From positions 29,998 through 93,997 of the forward strand of contig NZ_JAINVX010000003.1 of the NCBI RefSeq assembly GCF_019880635.1: a stretch of 64,000 nt of DNA. Reading direction: 5' to 3'. Shown in pieces: positions 56,147 to 64,000 of the stretch; positions within the stretch are counted from its first letter, which is position 1; the number at the start of each line of letters is the position of its first letter. This DNA comes from Hanstruepera marina (GTDB taxonomy: Bacteria > Bacteroidota > Bacteroidia > Flavobacteriales > Flavobacteriaceae). The notes below the pieces were generated by a model, which saw nothing but the letters and a program-made list of their open reading frames with translations, did no database searches and had not been told where the DNA came from. Made by a program: the position numbers and the translations under genes.

Positions 56147-56964
56147 TAATATTGCTCGTTATTATTAGGGAAATCAATACTTTTTACATCAGTAACATAT
56201 TGCGAAATGGCATTGGTCATGTCTTCATAAAGATTCATGTAGCGACGTAAGAAGCGCGGATTAAATTCATGTGTCATTCCAATCATGTCGTGAAGGACTA
56301 AAACTTGGCCATCAACACCATTTCCAGCACCAATACCTATAACAGGAATACTAACGCTTTCAGCAACTTCTTTAGCTAATTTTGCAGGAATTTTTTCTAG
56401 TACAATAGCGAAGCAGCCTGCTTTTTCCAACATTAAGGCATCTTCTTTTAATTGTTTAGCTTCTTGTTCTTCTTTGGCTCTAACCGTATAGGTTCCAAAT
56501 TTATATATAGATTGTGGTGTTAAGCCTAAATGTCCCATTACCGGAATACCAGCATTTAAAATACGTTTTATAGAATCCTTAATTTCTTTACCTCCTTCCA
56601 ATTTAACAGCATGTCCGCCAGACTCTTTCATGATTCGAATAGCAGATCGCAAAGCTTCTTTAGGATCGCTTTGGTAGGTTCCAAAGGGTAAATCAACCAC
56701 CACCAATGCACGATCTATAGCTCTAACAACAGATGAAGCATGATAAATCATTTGATCTAAAGTTATGGGTAGTGTAGTTTCATGCCCAGCCATTACATTA
56801 CTAGCAGAGTCTCCAACGAGAATAACATCAACACCAGCACCATCAACAATTTTAGCCATGGTATAATCGTATGCCGTAAGCATTGAAATTTTTTCTCCAT
56901 TAGCTTTCATGTCAACCAATGTTTTTACTGTAATTCTTTTGTAATCGTTTTTTGCAACTGACAT
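56146..56964 (-). CDS. panB: 3-methyl-2-oxobutanoate hydroxymethyltransferase (PanB)
   Basis: 272 residues. [71 protein letters not shown] and [23 protein letters not shown] are family hallmarks. It transfers a hydroxymethyl group from methylene-THF to 2-oxoisovalerate, the first step of pantothenate and CoA synthesis. It thus uses the folate C1 pool that Fhs feeds. panC is not adjacent; the rluA-type gene follows immediately. Confidence 0.97.
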   Translation of the reverse strand: MSVAKNDYKRITVKTLVDMKANGEKISMLTAYDYTMAKIVDGAGVDVILVGDSASNVMAGHETTLPITLDQMIYHASSVVRAIDRALVVVDLPFGTYQSDPKEALRSAIRIMKESGGHAVKLEGGKEIKDSIKRILNAGIPVMGHLGLTPQSIYKFGTYTVRAKEEQEAKQLKEDALMLEKAGCFAIVLEKIPAKLAKEVAESVSIPVIGIGAGNGVDGQVLVLHDMIGMTHEFNPRFLRRYMNLYEDMTNAISQYVTDVKSIDFPNNNEQY

Positions 56965-57080
56965 ATCTATATAATTAAAATGGCTGTAAAAGTACTAAAT
57001 TAAGTGATTAGTGTTAAAATTTTCTTTAATGCATAGTCACTTCAAGGCCGATAAGTTAAATTAGAAACAAAATTAAAATT

Positions 57081-57548
57081 ATGACACGAATATTACTTTT
57101 AGTAGCAATTGTTATTTCCTCTACAGCTATTGGTCAAACCGATGAAACCAAAAATGTAAAAGCTGCCATTGATACGTTTTTTGAAGGGTTTCACAAAGGT
57201 GATACCGTTTTGATGAAAACTGTTATGATGGGAAAATTCCCAACCCAATCAACGTATAAAAATAAAGAAGGTAAGGACATTATTCAAACAGGTGACTCTA
57301 ATGATTTGCTTCAAGCTATTGCCAAGCGCACAGCAGATCAGAAGTGGGACGAACGTTTATTGGATTATGTTATTAAAGTAGATGGTAATATGGCCAGTGC
57401 TTGGACACCTTATGAGTTTTGGTTCAATGGTAATTTTAGTCACTGCGGTGTAAATTCATTTCAATTATTTCATGATAACGGTCAGTGGAAAATAGTATAC
57501 TTAATAGATTCCAGAAGACGCGGTGACTGTGGAGCTAATAAGGGTTAA
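57081..57548 (+). CDS. Secreted NTF2/SnoaL-like protein
   Basis: 155 residues. Signal peptide (MTRILLLVAIVISSTAIGQ) followed by an NTF2-like cone fold (KAAIDTFFEGFHKGDTVLMKTVM in parts; SAWTPYEFWFNGNFSHCGVNSFQLFHDNGQWKIVYL in parts; RRRGDCG). Family members range from enzymes to binding proteins, so no function is given. Its stop lies four bases from the convergent serine dehydratase gene. Confidence 0.8.
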   Translation: MTRILLLVAIVISSTAIGQTDETKNVKAAIDTFFEGFHKGDTVLMKTVMMGKFPTQSTYKNKEGKDIIQTGDSNDLLQAIAKRTADQKWDERLLDYVIKVDGNMASAWTPYEFWFNGNFSHCGVNSFQLFHDNGQWKIVYLIDSRRRGDCGANKG

Positions 57549-57552
57549 GCAG

Positions 57553-58977
57553 TTAACAATCTGTTAGATTAACACCAACAGCTAAACCACCTTCAGAGGT
57601 TTCTTTATACTTTGAGTTCATGTCTTTGGCTGTCTCCCACATGGTATTAACAACCTTGTCTAAAGGCACTTTCATGTGATGCGGATCACTATCTAAAGCT
57701 AATTCTGAAGCGTTTATGGCTTTTATGGCACCCATGGCATTGCGTTCTATACAAGGAATTTGTACCAAACCACCTATTGGGTCGCAGGTCATACCTAAAT
57801 GATGTTCCATAGCAATTTCGGCAGCTACTAAAACCTGTTCAGGAGTACCACCTTGAAGCTCACACAAGGCTCCGGCAGCCATAGCAGATGACACACCTAT
57901 TTCAGCTTGACAGCCACCCATTGCGGCACTTATCGTGGCTCCTTTTTTAAAGATGCTTCCTATTTCACTAGCAACCAAAAGAAAGCGTTTTATGTCCTCA
58001 AAATTGCCATCGTGATTTTCAATTACCAGATAATACATTAAAACGGCAGGAATCACACCAGCACTCCCGTTAGTAGGAGCAGTTACCACACGACCGAGAG
58101 ATGCATTAACCTCGTTCACTGACAGAGCAAAACAACTCACCCATTTAATTATTTGTCTAAACTTGACTTCGGTATTTCTAATTGCAGCAATCCATTCATT
58201 AGGATCATTATACGTAGTATCTCCAATTAACCTTTGGTGCATATCAAACGCACGACGTTTTACATTTAAGCCACCAGGCAAAATACCTTCAGAATGGCAA
58301 CCAACATACATACACTCTAACATGGTGTTCCAAATACGTTGTAATTCAAAATCAATAGTTTCAATCGGTCTAATCGATTTTTCGTTTTCTAATACAACTT
58401 CAGAAATAGACATGTTTAAATCTGAACAAAATTGTAGCAGCTCTGTACCTTTAGCTATAGGATAGGGAAACGTGTTTTGAAAAATGTTTTTATTCTTCTT
58501 GGAATTTTTGCGTTCTTCTTTAACTACAAATCCACCACCAATAGAATAAAAAGTAGAACTACGTTTTCTGCCATTAATGGTTGCTGAAAATTTTATGCCA
58601 TTGGAATGAAATGGCAGAAAGTTTTTGTTAAAGGTAATATCCTCTTTTGGGTCGAAAACCAAAGGGAGTTCATTATTAAAAAGAATGGTTTTTGAATTGG
58701 CGATAGACTTAATAATAACATCAATTGATTCAACAGGAACCAATTCAGGATCAGCACCACTTAAACCAAGCATTACGGCTAGGTCTGTAGCATGACCTTT
58801 TCCTGTTAATGATAAAGAACCGTATAAATCAACCGATATTTTTTCAACCTTATTAAATGTGTTATTCGCTTTCAGTTCTTCAATCCATCGTTCAGCAGCA
58901 CGCCAAGGACCTAATGTATGCGAACTTGAAGGGCCAACACCAATTTTGAGCATGTCAAAAACTGAAATACATTCCAT
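57553..58977 (-). CDS. sdaA: L-serine ammonia-lyase, iron-sulfur dependent, single chain
   Basis: 474 residues from the ATG at 58977 (MECISVFDMLKIGVG). The frame also extends to a TTG at 59004, which would add nine residues outside the family's N-terminus. The beta domain has KIGVGPSSSHTLGPWRAAERW and HATDLAVMLGLSG. The alpha domain has the Fe-S cysteines in MGGCQAEIG, MTCDPIGG and IPCIERN, and the motif APTNGSAGVIPAVLMYY. It deaminates serine to pyruvate and ammonia using a [4Fe-4S] cluster. Alone on its transcript. Confidence 0.95.
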   Translation of the reverse strand: MECISVFDMLKIGVGPSSSHTLGPWRAAERWIEELKANNTFNKVEKISVDLYGSLSLTGKGHATDLAVMLGLSGADPELVPVESIDVIIKSIANSKTILFNNELPLVFDPKEDITFNKNFLPFHSNGIKFSATINGRKRSSTFYSIGGGFVVKEERKNSKKNKNIFQNTFPYPIAKGTELLQFCSDLNMSISEVVLENEKSIRPIETIDFELQRIWNTMLECMYVGCHSEGILPGGLNVKRRAFDMHQRLIGDTTYNDPNEWIAAIRNTEVKFRQIIKWVSCFALSVNEVNASLGRVVTAPTNGSAGVIPAVLMYYLVIENHDGNFEDIKRFLLVASEIGSIFKKGATISAAMGGCQAEIGVSSAMAAGALCELQGGTPEQVLVAAEIAMEHHLGMTCDPIGGLVQIPCIERNAMGAIKAINASELALDSDPHHMKVPLDKVVNTMWETAKDMNSKYKETSEGGLAVGVNLTDC

Positions 58978-59057
58978 AAAAACATCAGTTAAAATTGGCC
59001 ACAAATATACATTTAGTTCTTAATGACAGAACAAAAAAATGAAAAGTTTAAAACCGA

Positions 59058-59546
59058 TTAGCGTTTTTCAAAACTCTTAATGTTGTAGGCATCCATAACA
59101 ACGTTAATGTCAGTGAAGTTTTGTTTACCAACATTGTCAGCAGGAACAACAACAACTCTAAAAATTTGGTTTTGTGTCCATGAAGGATCTAATGTGTTAA
59201 AATCTGTTGTACCATCTAAAAAGAAACGTACATCATCTCTCGTAAAATCGTAATTATACACTAGTGTCCCATCATTAAACTCAACAGTTTGTGGTAATAA
59301 GCGCCAAATATCTTGACCATTTACAGTTTCCCATAATATGTAAACAAGTGTCATATCAAAAGGATAAATCTCAAAGCCATAAGGTTCAAAATATTCATAG
59401 TTGTTTCCTGGGGTGAAATCTATTTCAATTTCAAAAGCAGGAGCCACAATTAATCCACCATCTTGACCAGGAGGGCCAGTAGGACCTTCACACGATGTTA
59501 TTGTTAAACCAATTAATACAAAAAATAAGATTGCAATTTTTTTCAT
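59058..59546 (-). CDS. Lipoprotein with a short collagen-like start, function unknown
   Basis: 162 residues. Lipoprotein signal with lipobox TITSC (Cys19). Immediately after it comes a collagen-like stretch GPTGPPGQDGG. The rest is beta-rich and aromatic (FEPYGFEIYPFDMTLVYILWE, IWRLLPQTVEFNDGTLVYNYDF in parts, IFRVVVVPADN). Proteins with this layout occur in Flavobacteria without a known function. It is divergent from dnaK and shares the regulatory region at 59628-59668. Confidence 0.8.
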   Translation of the reverse strand: MKKIAILFFVLIGLTITSCEGPTGPPGQDGGLIVAPAFEIEIDFTPGNNYEYFEPYGFEIYPFDMTLVYILWETVNGQDIWRLLPQTVEFNDGTLVYNYDFTRDDVRFFLDGTTDFNTLDPSWTQNQIFRVVVVPADNVGKQNFTDINVVMDAYNIKSFEKR

Positions 59547-59627
59547 AATAAATACGATTTGTTTCTGAATCTAAAATAAGAATAATTGAAGAGATGTCTT
59601 ATGTTTTAACGTATTAATATTAAAATG

Positions 59628-59668
59628 TGACAAGCTGTCATATTTTTTGACATGGCACAATCATTGAC
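59628..59668 (+). promoter_or_regulatory. Sigma-54-like promoter with TGACA inverted repeats upstream of dnaK
   Basis: TGGCAC (59653-59658), 5 bases, TTGAC (59664-59668): this matches the -24/-12 sigma-54 pattern TGGCAC-N5-TTGC with one change (GA in place of GC, at the invariant GG-N10-GC spacing). Just upstream are three half-sites: TGACA (59628-59632), TGTCA (59636-59640) and TGACA (59648-59652), forming two overlapping inverted repeats. The leader to the dnaK ATG would be about 63 bases. Confidence 0.5.
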
Positions 59669-59741
59669 TTATACAAACCAAATAAAAATGAACACAACTT
59701 TTTCGTTAAGAACGAAAATCTATAAAAAGTAACACAATATT

Positions 59742-61649
59742 ATGAGTAAAATTATTGGAATCGATTTAGGAACAACAAATTCATGCGTATCTGTAATGGA
59801 AGGTAACGAACCCGTTGTTATTCCTAATGCAGAAGGTAAGCGCACAACACCTTCAGTAATCGCTTTCGTAGAAGGTGGTGAAATAAAAGTTGGCGATCCA
59901 GCAAAGCGTCAAGCCGTAACTAACCCAACAAAAACCGTTTATTCAATTAAGCGTTTTATGGGCAATAAATATTCTGAATCTCAAAAAGAAGCGGAACGTG
60001 TACCGTATAAAGTAGTAAAAGGTGATAACGACACGCCTCGTGTAGATATCGACGGTCGCTTATACACACCTCAAGAATTGTCGGCTATGATTCTTCAAAA
60101 AATGAAGAAAACTGCTGAAGATTATTTAGGTCAGGACGTAAGCGAAGCTGTTATTACAGTTCCGGCTTATTTTAATGACAGTCAGCGTCAGGCTACTAAA
60201 GAAGCTGGTGAAATAGCTGGTTTAAAAGTTCGTAGAATTATCAATGAACCAACTGCTGCAGCATTAGCATACGGTTTAGATAAAAAAGGTCAAGATCAAA
60301 AAATTGTTGTATTTGATTTTGGTGGAGGAACACATGACGTCTCTATATTAGAGTTAGGAGATGGTGTATTTGAGGTATTATCTACTGATGGAGATACACA
60401 TTTAGGTGGTGATGATGTAGATGAAAAGATCATCAATTGGTTAGCAGATGAGTTTAAGGCTGAAGAAGATATGGACTTACGTAAAGACCCAATGGCTTTA
60501 CAACGTTTAAAAGAAGCTGCAGAAAAAGCAAAGATTGAATTATCTTCTTCTGCTCAAACCGAAATCAATTTACCTTACGTTACGGCTACCGCTAGCGGAC
60601 CAAAACACTTGGTGCGTACTTTAACGCGTTCTAAATTTGAACAATTAATTGACGATTTAGTTAAACGTACTATTGAGCCTTGTGAGTCTGCATTAAAAGC
60701 AGCAGGTCTATCAAAAAGTGATATTGACGAGATTATTCTTGTTGGTGGTTCTACGCGTATTCCTGCAGTACAAGAAGCTGTAGAAAAATTCTTCGGTAAA
60801 AAACCAAGTAAAGGTGTAAATCCAGATGAGGTAGTTTCTTTGGGAGCAGGAATTCAAGGTGGTGTATTAACAGGGGATGTAAAAGATGTATTGTTATTAG
60901 ATGTAACACCATTGTCATTAGGTATTGAAACTATGGGTAATGTGATGACCAAATTAATTGAAGCCAATACAACCATACCTACAAAAAAGAGTCAGGTATT
61001 TTCAACAGCAGCAGATAATCAGCCGTCAGTAGAGATTCACGTTTTACAAGGTGAAAGACCAATGGCAGCTGACAATAAAACTATTGGACGTTTTCATTTA
61101 GATGGTATTCCACCAGCACGACGTGGTACACCTCAAATTGAAGTAACATTTGATATTGATGCCAATGGTATTATTAAAGTGTCTGCTGAAGATAAAGCGA
61201 CTGGTAAAAAACAAGATATAAGAATTGAAGCGTCTTCTGGATTAACCGAAGAAGAAATCCAAAAAATGAAGGCAGATGCTGAAGCCAACGCGGAAGCCGA
61301 TGCAAAAGCAAAAGAAACTGCTGATAAATTGAATCAAGCCGATGCTATGATTTTCCAAACAGAAAGTCAATTAAAAGAATTTGGTGATAAATTATCTGAT
61401 GATAAAAAGAAACCAATTGAAGAGGCATTAGAGGAACTTAAAAAAGCTTATGAGACAAAAGATTTGGCAGTGATTGATCCAGCTTTAGAGAAAATAAATG
61501 AAGCTTGGAAAGTCGCTAGCGAAGAAATGTACAAAGCGCAAGCCGAAGCTCAACAACAAGGAGGAGCTGAAGCTGGACCAGATGCAAGTCAGAATGGACA
61601 AGCAGAAGGTAATGACGTTGAAGACGTAGACTTTGAAGAAGTAAAATAA
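59742..61649 (+). CDS. dnaK: Molecular chaperone DnaK (Hsp70)
   Basis: 635 residues, full length. ATPase domain starts [21 protein letters not shown], with [45 protein letters not shown] and [11 protein letters not shown]. The substrate-binding domain ([13 protein letters not shown]) and the lid follow, ending in an acidic [17 protein letters not shown] tail. It folds and refolds proteins with DnaJ and GrpE, neither of which is adjacent. A sigma-54-like element with TGACA repeats lies upstream, and a strong terminator follows. Confidence 0.98.
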   Translation: MSKIIGIDLGTTNSCVSVMEGNEPVVIPNAEGKRTTPSVIAFVEGGEIKVGDPAKRQAVTNPTKTVYSIKRFMGNKYSESQKEAERVPYKVVKGDNDTPRVDIDGRLYTPQELSAMILQKMKKTAEDYLGQDVSEAVITVPAYFNDSQRQATKEAGEIAGLKVRRIINEPTAAALAYGLDKKGQDQKIVVFDFGGGTHDVSILELGDGVFEVLSTDGDTHLGGDDVDEKIINWLADEFKAEEDMDLRKDPMALQRLKEAAEKAKIELSSSAQTEINLPYVTATASGPKHLVRTLTRSKFEQLIDDLVKRTIEPCESALKAAGLSKSDIDEIILVGGSTRIPAVQEAVEKFFGKKPSKGVNPDEVVSLGAGIQGGVLTGDVKDVLLLDVTPLSLGIETMGNVMTKLIEANTTIPTKKSQVFSTAADNQPSVEIHVLQGERPMAADNKTIGRFHLDGIPPARRGTPQIEVTFDIDANGIIKVSAEDKATGKKQDIRIEASSGLTEEEIQKMKADAEANAEADAKAKETADKLNQADAMIFQTESQLKEFGDKLSDDKKKPIEEALEELKKAYETKDLAVIDPALEKINEAWKVASEEMYKAQAEAQQQGGAEAGPDASQNGQAEGNDVEDVDFEEVK

Positions 61650-61651
61650 AT

Positions 61652-61680
61652 TGTCATTCTGAGTGTTGTCGAGGAATATC
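61652..61680. repeat. Dispersed intergenic repeat (TGTCATTCTGAG type)
   Basis: TGTCATTCTGAGTG...TCGAGGAATATC follows the dnaK stop directly. It is the same family as the short repeat after lpdA (19369-19393) and resembles dispersed flavobacterial 'TGTCATTCTGAG...GAATC' repeats. Confidence 0.55.
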
Positions 61681-61690
61681 ATAAAACAGC

Positions 61691-61720
61691 AAAACGCAAC
61701 CAAAAAGGTTGCGTTTTTTT
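61691..61720 (+). terminator. Rho-independent terminator of dnaK
   Basis: AAAACGCAACC / GGTTGCGTTTT stem, AAAAA loop, and a T-run to 61720. The gap 61721-61965 that follows is AT-rich and shows no gene; it probably holds the promoter of the adhesin-like gene, for which TACTTTTA (about 61912) is a weak -7 candidate. Confidence 0.9.
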
Positions 61721-61965
61721 ATATATAGCAATTAGCTAATCAAACAAAAGAACAATTACATAAGGTTTATAGATTATTAAAAATCAGTAAGTTGTTAGGT
61801 TATATCAAAAAAAAAACTTAAATTGTCGACATTCTCCTCGAATTGTAAAATTTTAATAGCAAATTGATTAGTAGCAACTCTTTAGCTTTTTTAAGTTAAA
61901 GCGCTCAAATACTACTTTTATTTAATCTTTCTTGGTTATGATTGTTTAATTAAACTATTTTAATC

Positions 61966-64000
61966 ATGAATGCTATTTACACTAACAACTTTTTTAAGAC
62001 CACACCCTTAAAAAGGAAATTTTCTTTTGTATTCCTGTTGTTTTTTGTTTGTTGCTTTAGCGTATTGCAAGCTCAAACAATTAATACAGGCACGTCTGTT
62101 CATGCAGATTTTGGGTTAGATGGTGATGTCTTTGATGATCAACTCTCGTATTGGCCAGTAAATGGCATGGGAGATTTTGATCCTAACAATCCGCCTTACA
62201 TTGATGAAGCTTTGGGGATTGACGATTGGTTAAACTCTGCTCCAGACGGAAATACTTCAACAGGAGCGGGAGTAATTGATATTTTTTCTGCAGATGCGTT
62301 ATCTCAAATTTCAGGTATAAGTGGAGGTCAGAATAATTTTGCTGAACTGCGAATGTCTGCTCCAATATATTCCACACCCGAAGGCGATGGAAGAATTTGG
62401 ATAGATGCCGCTTATTTACGAGATCAATATGTATCGGGCTCAAATGAAGACGAAACGGTGTTTGAACAAGCAATAAATAAGAATTTTGACGACCCACGTG
62501 CTTGGACGCTGAAAACCGGTAATGTGCCCCCAAAAACAGATATTATAGATGTTTATGCACATTTGCGTAGAGATTTCCCTGTAACTTTTGAGTGGGCTTA
62601 CATCGCTGCCTCTACATCAGATGCCGACGGTAGTAACCATTTAGATTTTGAATATTTTAGAAAAAAGATTCAGTTAAGTGATACTAAAATGATTGAGTAT
62701 GTTGACCCTAATGACGGATTAGACTGTGGACATAGTACTTATAAGTTTGGTCCAACAGGTAATGTTGAAGAGCATGGTGATATTTTACTATCTGTAGATT
62801 ACGAACAAGGTGGTAGAGAAGCTATAATCACATTATTGGTATGGATTGATAAAAATGATTTTCCTACAGATGCAGATTTTGATAATTTCAATACTTTAGG
62901 AGACAGACCATTTAACTTTTATGATGATGGAAATGGTTATGTTTTTGCAGCCTGTACTAATTCTGTAGAAGGTGATGAATCTAATTTTGGCTATGCTAGA
63001 ATAGCTCTAATTGATGGGGCACCTCAAGCCATATTTTCTCAATTAAATAATTCAGGACCTGCAGATGCTCCATCTTGGGGAACAATTGATTCAGGAGGGA
63101 ATCAAGTAGCTCAATACCCAACGGATACCTTTGTCGAGTTTGCAATTAATGCTACATTATTAGGATTTGACACCGAAAGTGCAGGTGAGGGTTGTGAAAG
63201 TGGCTTGGGAAGTGTTATTGTTAAATCAAGATCTTCAGCTTCATTTACATCCTCTCTTAAAGATATGGCTGGGCCATTCAATTTGGGAGATAGACCAGAA
63301 GTTGAAGTAACGGTTGATAATGCTGAATATGCTTGTTTTGAAACATCTGCTACATTAACTGCTACAACAGTTCCTCCTTCAGACCCACCAGGTGTATCCT
63401 ATACTTACCAGTGGTATGTATGGAACGCCGTTACTGAAGAATGGGATGTAATTCCAGGCGCTGTAAATCAAACTTATGATGCCGCAGTAGGAACTTATAT
63501 GGTGGAAGCTACAATAATTAGAAATGGTATTTCAGGTTGTACAGCTCCAAGTAACGCTGCTACAGTAACTCAAGGTACAACAGCAGAAATTTTAGTCCCT
63601 TCTTGTCCAGAAAACGATTCTGTTGACTGTGAAGATGATATAGATACAAGATTCAATGATTGGAGTGATTCAGCTGGTTTCACATATGAAGGCGGTGGAG
63701 GAACAGTTACTGAAGCCTTTATATATTATATAGATGATGAGGAAGTAACATTAGAAAACTTTACAGCTCCAAGTGTTTGTGGAGGTGGAATAGCAAAAAT
63801 TAGATATACAGTAAGCGACGAATGTGAACAGTCAGAATTCTGTGAAACCACTTTTACAGTAGCTGCTGATGATGTTGATCCAGAGATCGTAGACGTACCG
63901 GATTACCAGTTGGCGAACTGTAACGATGATTGGCCAGCGTACTTGACGACCGATTGGACAGACAACTGTTCAGCAGGCGGTGTAGGCATCCAGTCGGATG
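61966..64000 (+). CDS. Large secreted adhesin/gliding-type repeat protein (3' end outside window)
   Basis: The frame is open from the ATG at 61966 to the window end (678 codons, no stop). A signal peptide is visible: positively charged start (KTTPLKRKF) then a hydrophobic run and a LQAQ cleavage area, about residue 38. The following 420 residues have no clear family (GDVFDDQLSYWPVNG, HLRRDFPVTFEW). A Cys-containing Ig-like segment lies at about 445-545 (YTYQWYVWNAVTEEWD). The last part is a Cys-rich beta repeat (ADDVDPEIVDVP, LANCNDDWPAYLTTDW, DNCSAGG) like the HYR-type repeats of large flavobacterial surface proteins. Export by T9SS is likely but the sorting domain would lie outside the window. 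Role unknown. Confidence 0.85.
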   Translation, partial: MNAIYTNNFFKTTPLKRKFSFVFLLFFVCCFSVLQAQTINTGTSVHADFGLDGDVFDDQLSYWPVNGMGDFDPNNPPYIDEALGIDDWLNSAPDGNTSTGAGVIDIFSADALSQISGISGGQNNFAELRMSAPIYSTPEGDGRIWIDAAYLRDQYVSGSNEDETVFEQAINKNFDDPRAWTLKTGNVPPKTDIIDVYAHLRRDFPVTFEWAYIAASTSDADGSNHLDFEYFRKKIQLSDTKMIEYVDPNDGLDCGHSTYKFGPTGNVEEHGDILLSVDYEQGGREAIITLLVWIDKNDFPTDADFDNFNTLGDRPFNFYDDGNGYVFAACTNSVEGDESNFGYARIALIDGAPQAIFSQLNNSGPADAPSWGTIDSGGNQVAQYPTDTFVEFAINATLLGFDTESAGEGCESGLGSVIVKSRSSASFTSSLKDMAGPFNLGDRPEVEVTVDNAEYACFETSATLTATTVPPSDPPGVSYTYQWYVWNAVTEEWDVIPGAVNQTYDAAVGTYMVEATIIRNGISGCTAPSNAATVTQGTTAEILVPSCPENDSVDCEDDIDTRFNDWSDSAGFTYEGGGGTVTEAFIYYIDDEEVTLENFTAPSVCGGGIAKIRYTVSDECEQSEFCETTFTVAADDVDPEIVDVPDYQLANCNDDWPAYLTTDWTDNCSAGGVGIQSD

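Noticed and set aside
62183..62533. A 116-residue reading frame on the minus strand within the final gene
   Set aside because: It lies entirely inside the long plus-strand frame that begins at 61966 with a signal peptide and domain-like protein sequence; the minus-strand product shows no family features.

Overview
This window comes from a low-GC member of the Bacteroidota, almost certainly a marine-type Flavobacteriaceae. The signs are a type IX secretion (T9SS) sorting domain on the first protein, promoters of the TTG-N(17-20)-TAnnTTTG type, the fused MoaC/MoaB protein, the RibBA protein with a degenerate second domain, a single-chain serine dehydratase, and short 'TGTCATTC...' intergenic repeats. 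I see no rRNA, tRNA, insertion sequence, prophage or CRISPR array. Both ends cut through genes for large secreted proteins.

Layout. 1-2.6 kb: the end of a secreted Ca-binding-repeat/T9SS protein and a lipoprotein. 2.6-9.5 kb (minus strand): riboflavin synthesis (ribB-like), an LptF/LptG permease, LolA, FtsK, DgkA and Tpx, i.e. envelope and cell-division housekeeping. 9.7-12.6 kb: catalase-peroxidase KatG convergent with a 2-Cys peroxiredoxin; with Tpx this is a peroxide-defence block. 12.7-19.4 kb: NhaC-type antiporter, YdjM-type membrane protein, a Cys/Met-type PLP lyase divergent from an Lrp/AsnC regulator, a CPBP protein and dihydrolipoyl dehydrogenase. 19.5-24.5 kb: a LytS/LytTR two-component pair, an ExbB/MotA-like small membrane protein, a secreted esterase with TPRs, a candidate small RNA and an unknown membrane protein. 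24.6-33.7 kb: DEAD-box helicase, PabB, TilS, DsbD, adenine deaminase and a YheT-like hydrolase.

33.8-51.8 kb is the most coherent region, an 18-kb formate/molybdoenzyme island. The plus strand carries formate-tetrahydrofolate ligase, FdhD, a two-gene NAD-linked formate dehydrogenase (NuoE-NuoF fusion plus NuoG-FdhA fusion), a two-subunit xanthine-oxidase-family (IorAB-type) enzyme, its XdhC chaperone and a MocA-like cytidylyltransferase. Convergent to this, a tightly overlapping minus-strand operon (moeA-modE-tauE/safE-mobA-moaD-moeB-moaE-moaCB-moaA) encodes essentially the whole molybdenum-cofactor pathway. The upstream region of moeA holds a 24-bp palindrome with the same architecture as the E. 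coli ModE operator (CGTTATAT-N8-ATATAACG), overlapping a flavobacterial -7 promoter element. No modABC transporter is present; a TauE/SafE permease sits inside the operon and is a candidate oxyanion transporter.

51.8-64 kb: ComM-like ATPase, two unknown proteins, a sensor kinase without an adjacent regulator, an RluA-type pseudouridine synthase, PanB, an NTF2-like secreted protein, serine dehydratase, a lipoprotein, DnaK behind a sigma-54-like promoter with TGACA inverted repeats, and the start of a large secreted adhesin-like protein that runs out of the window.
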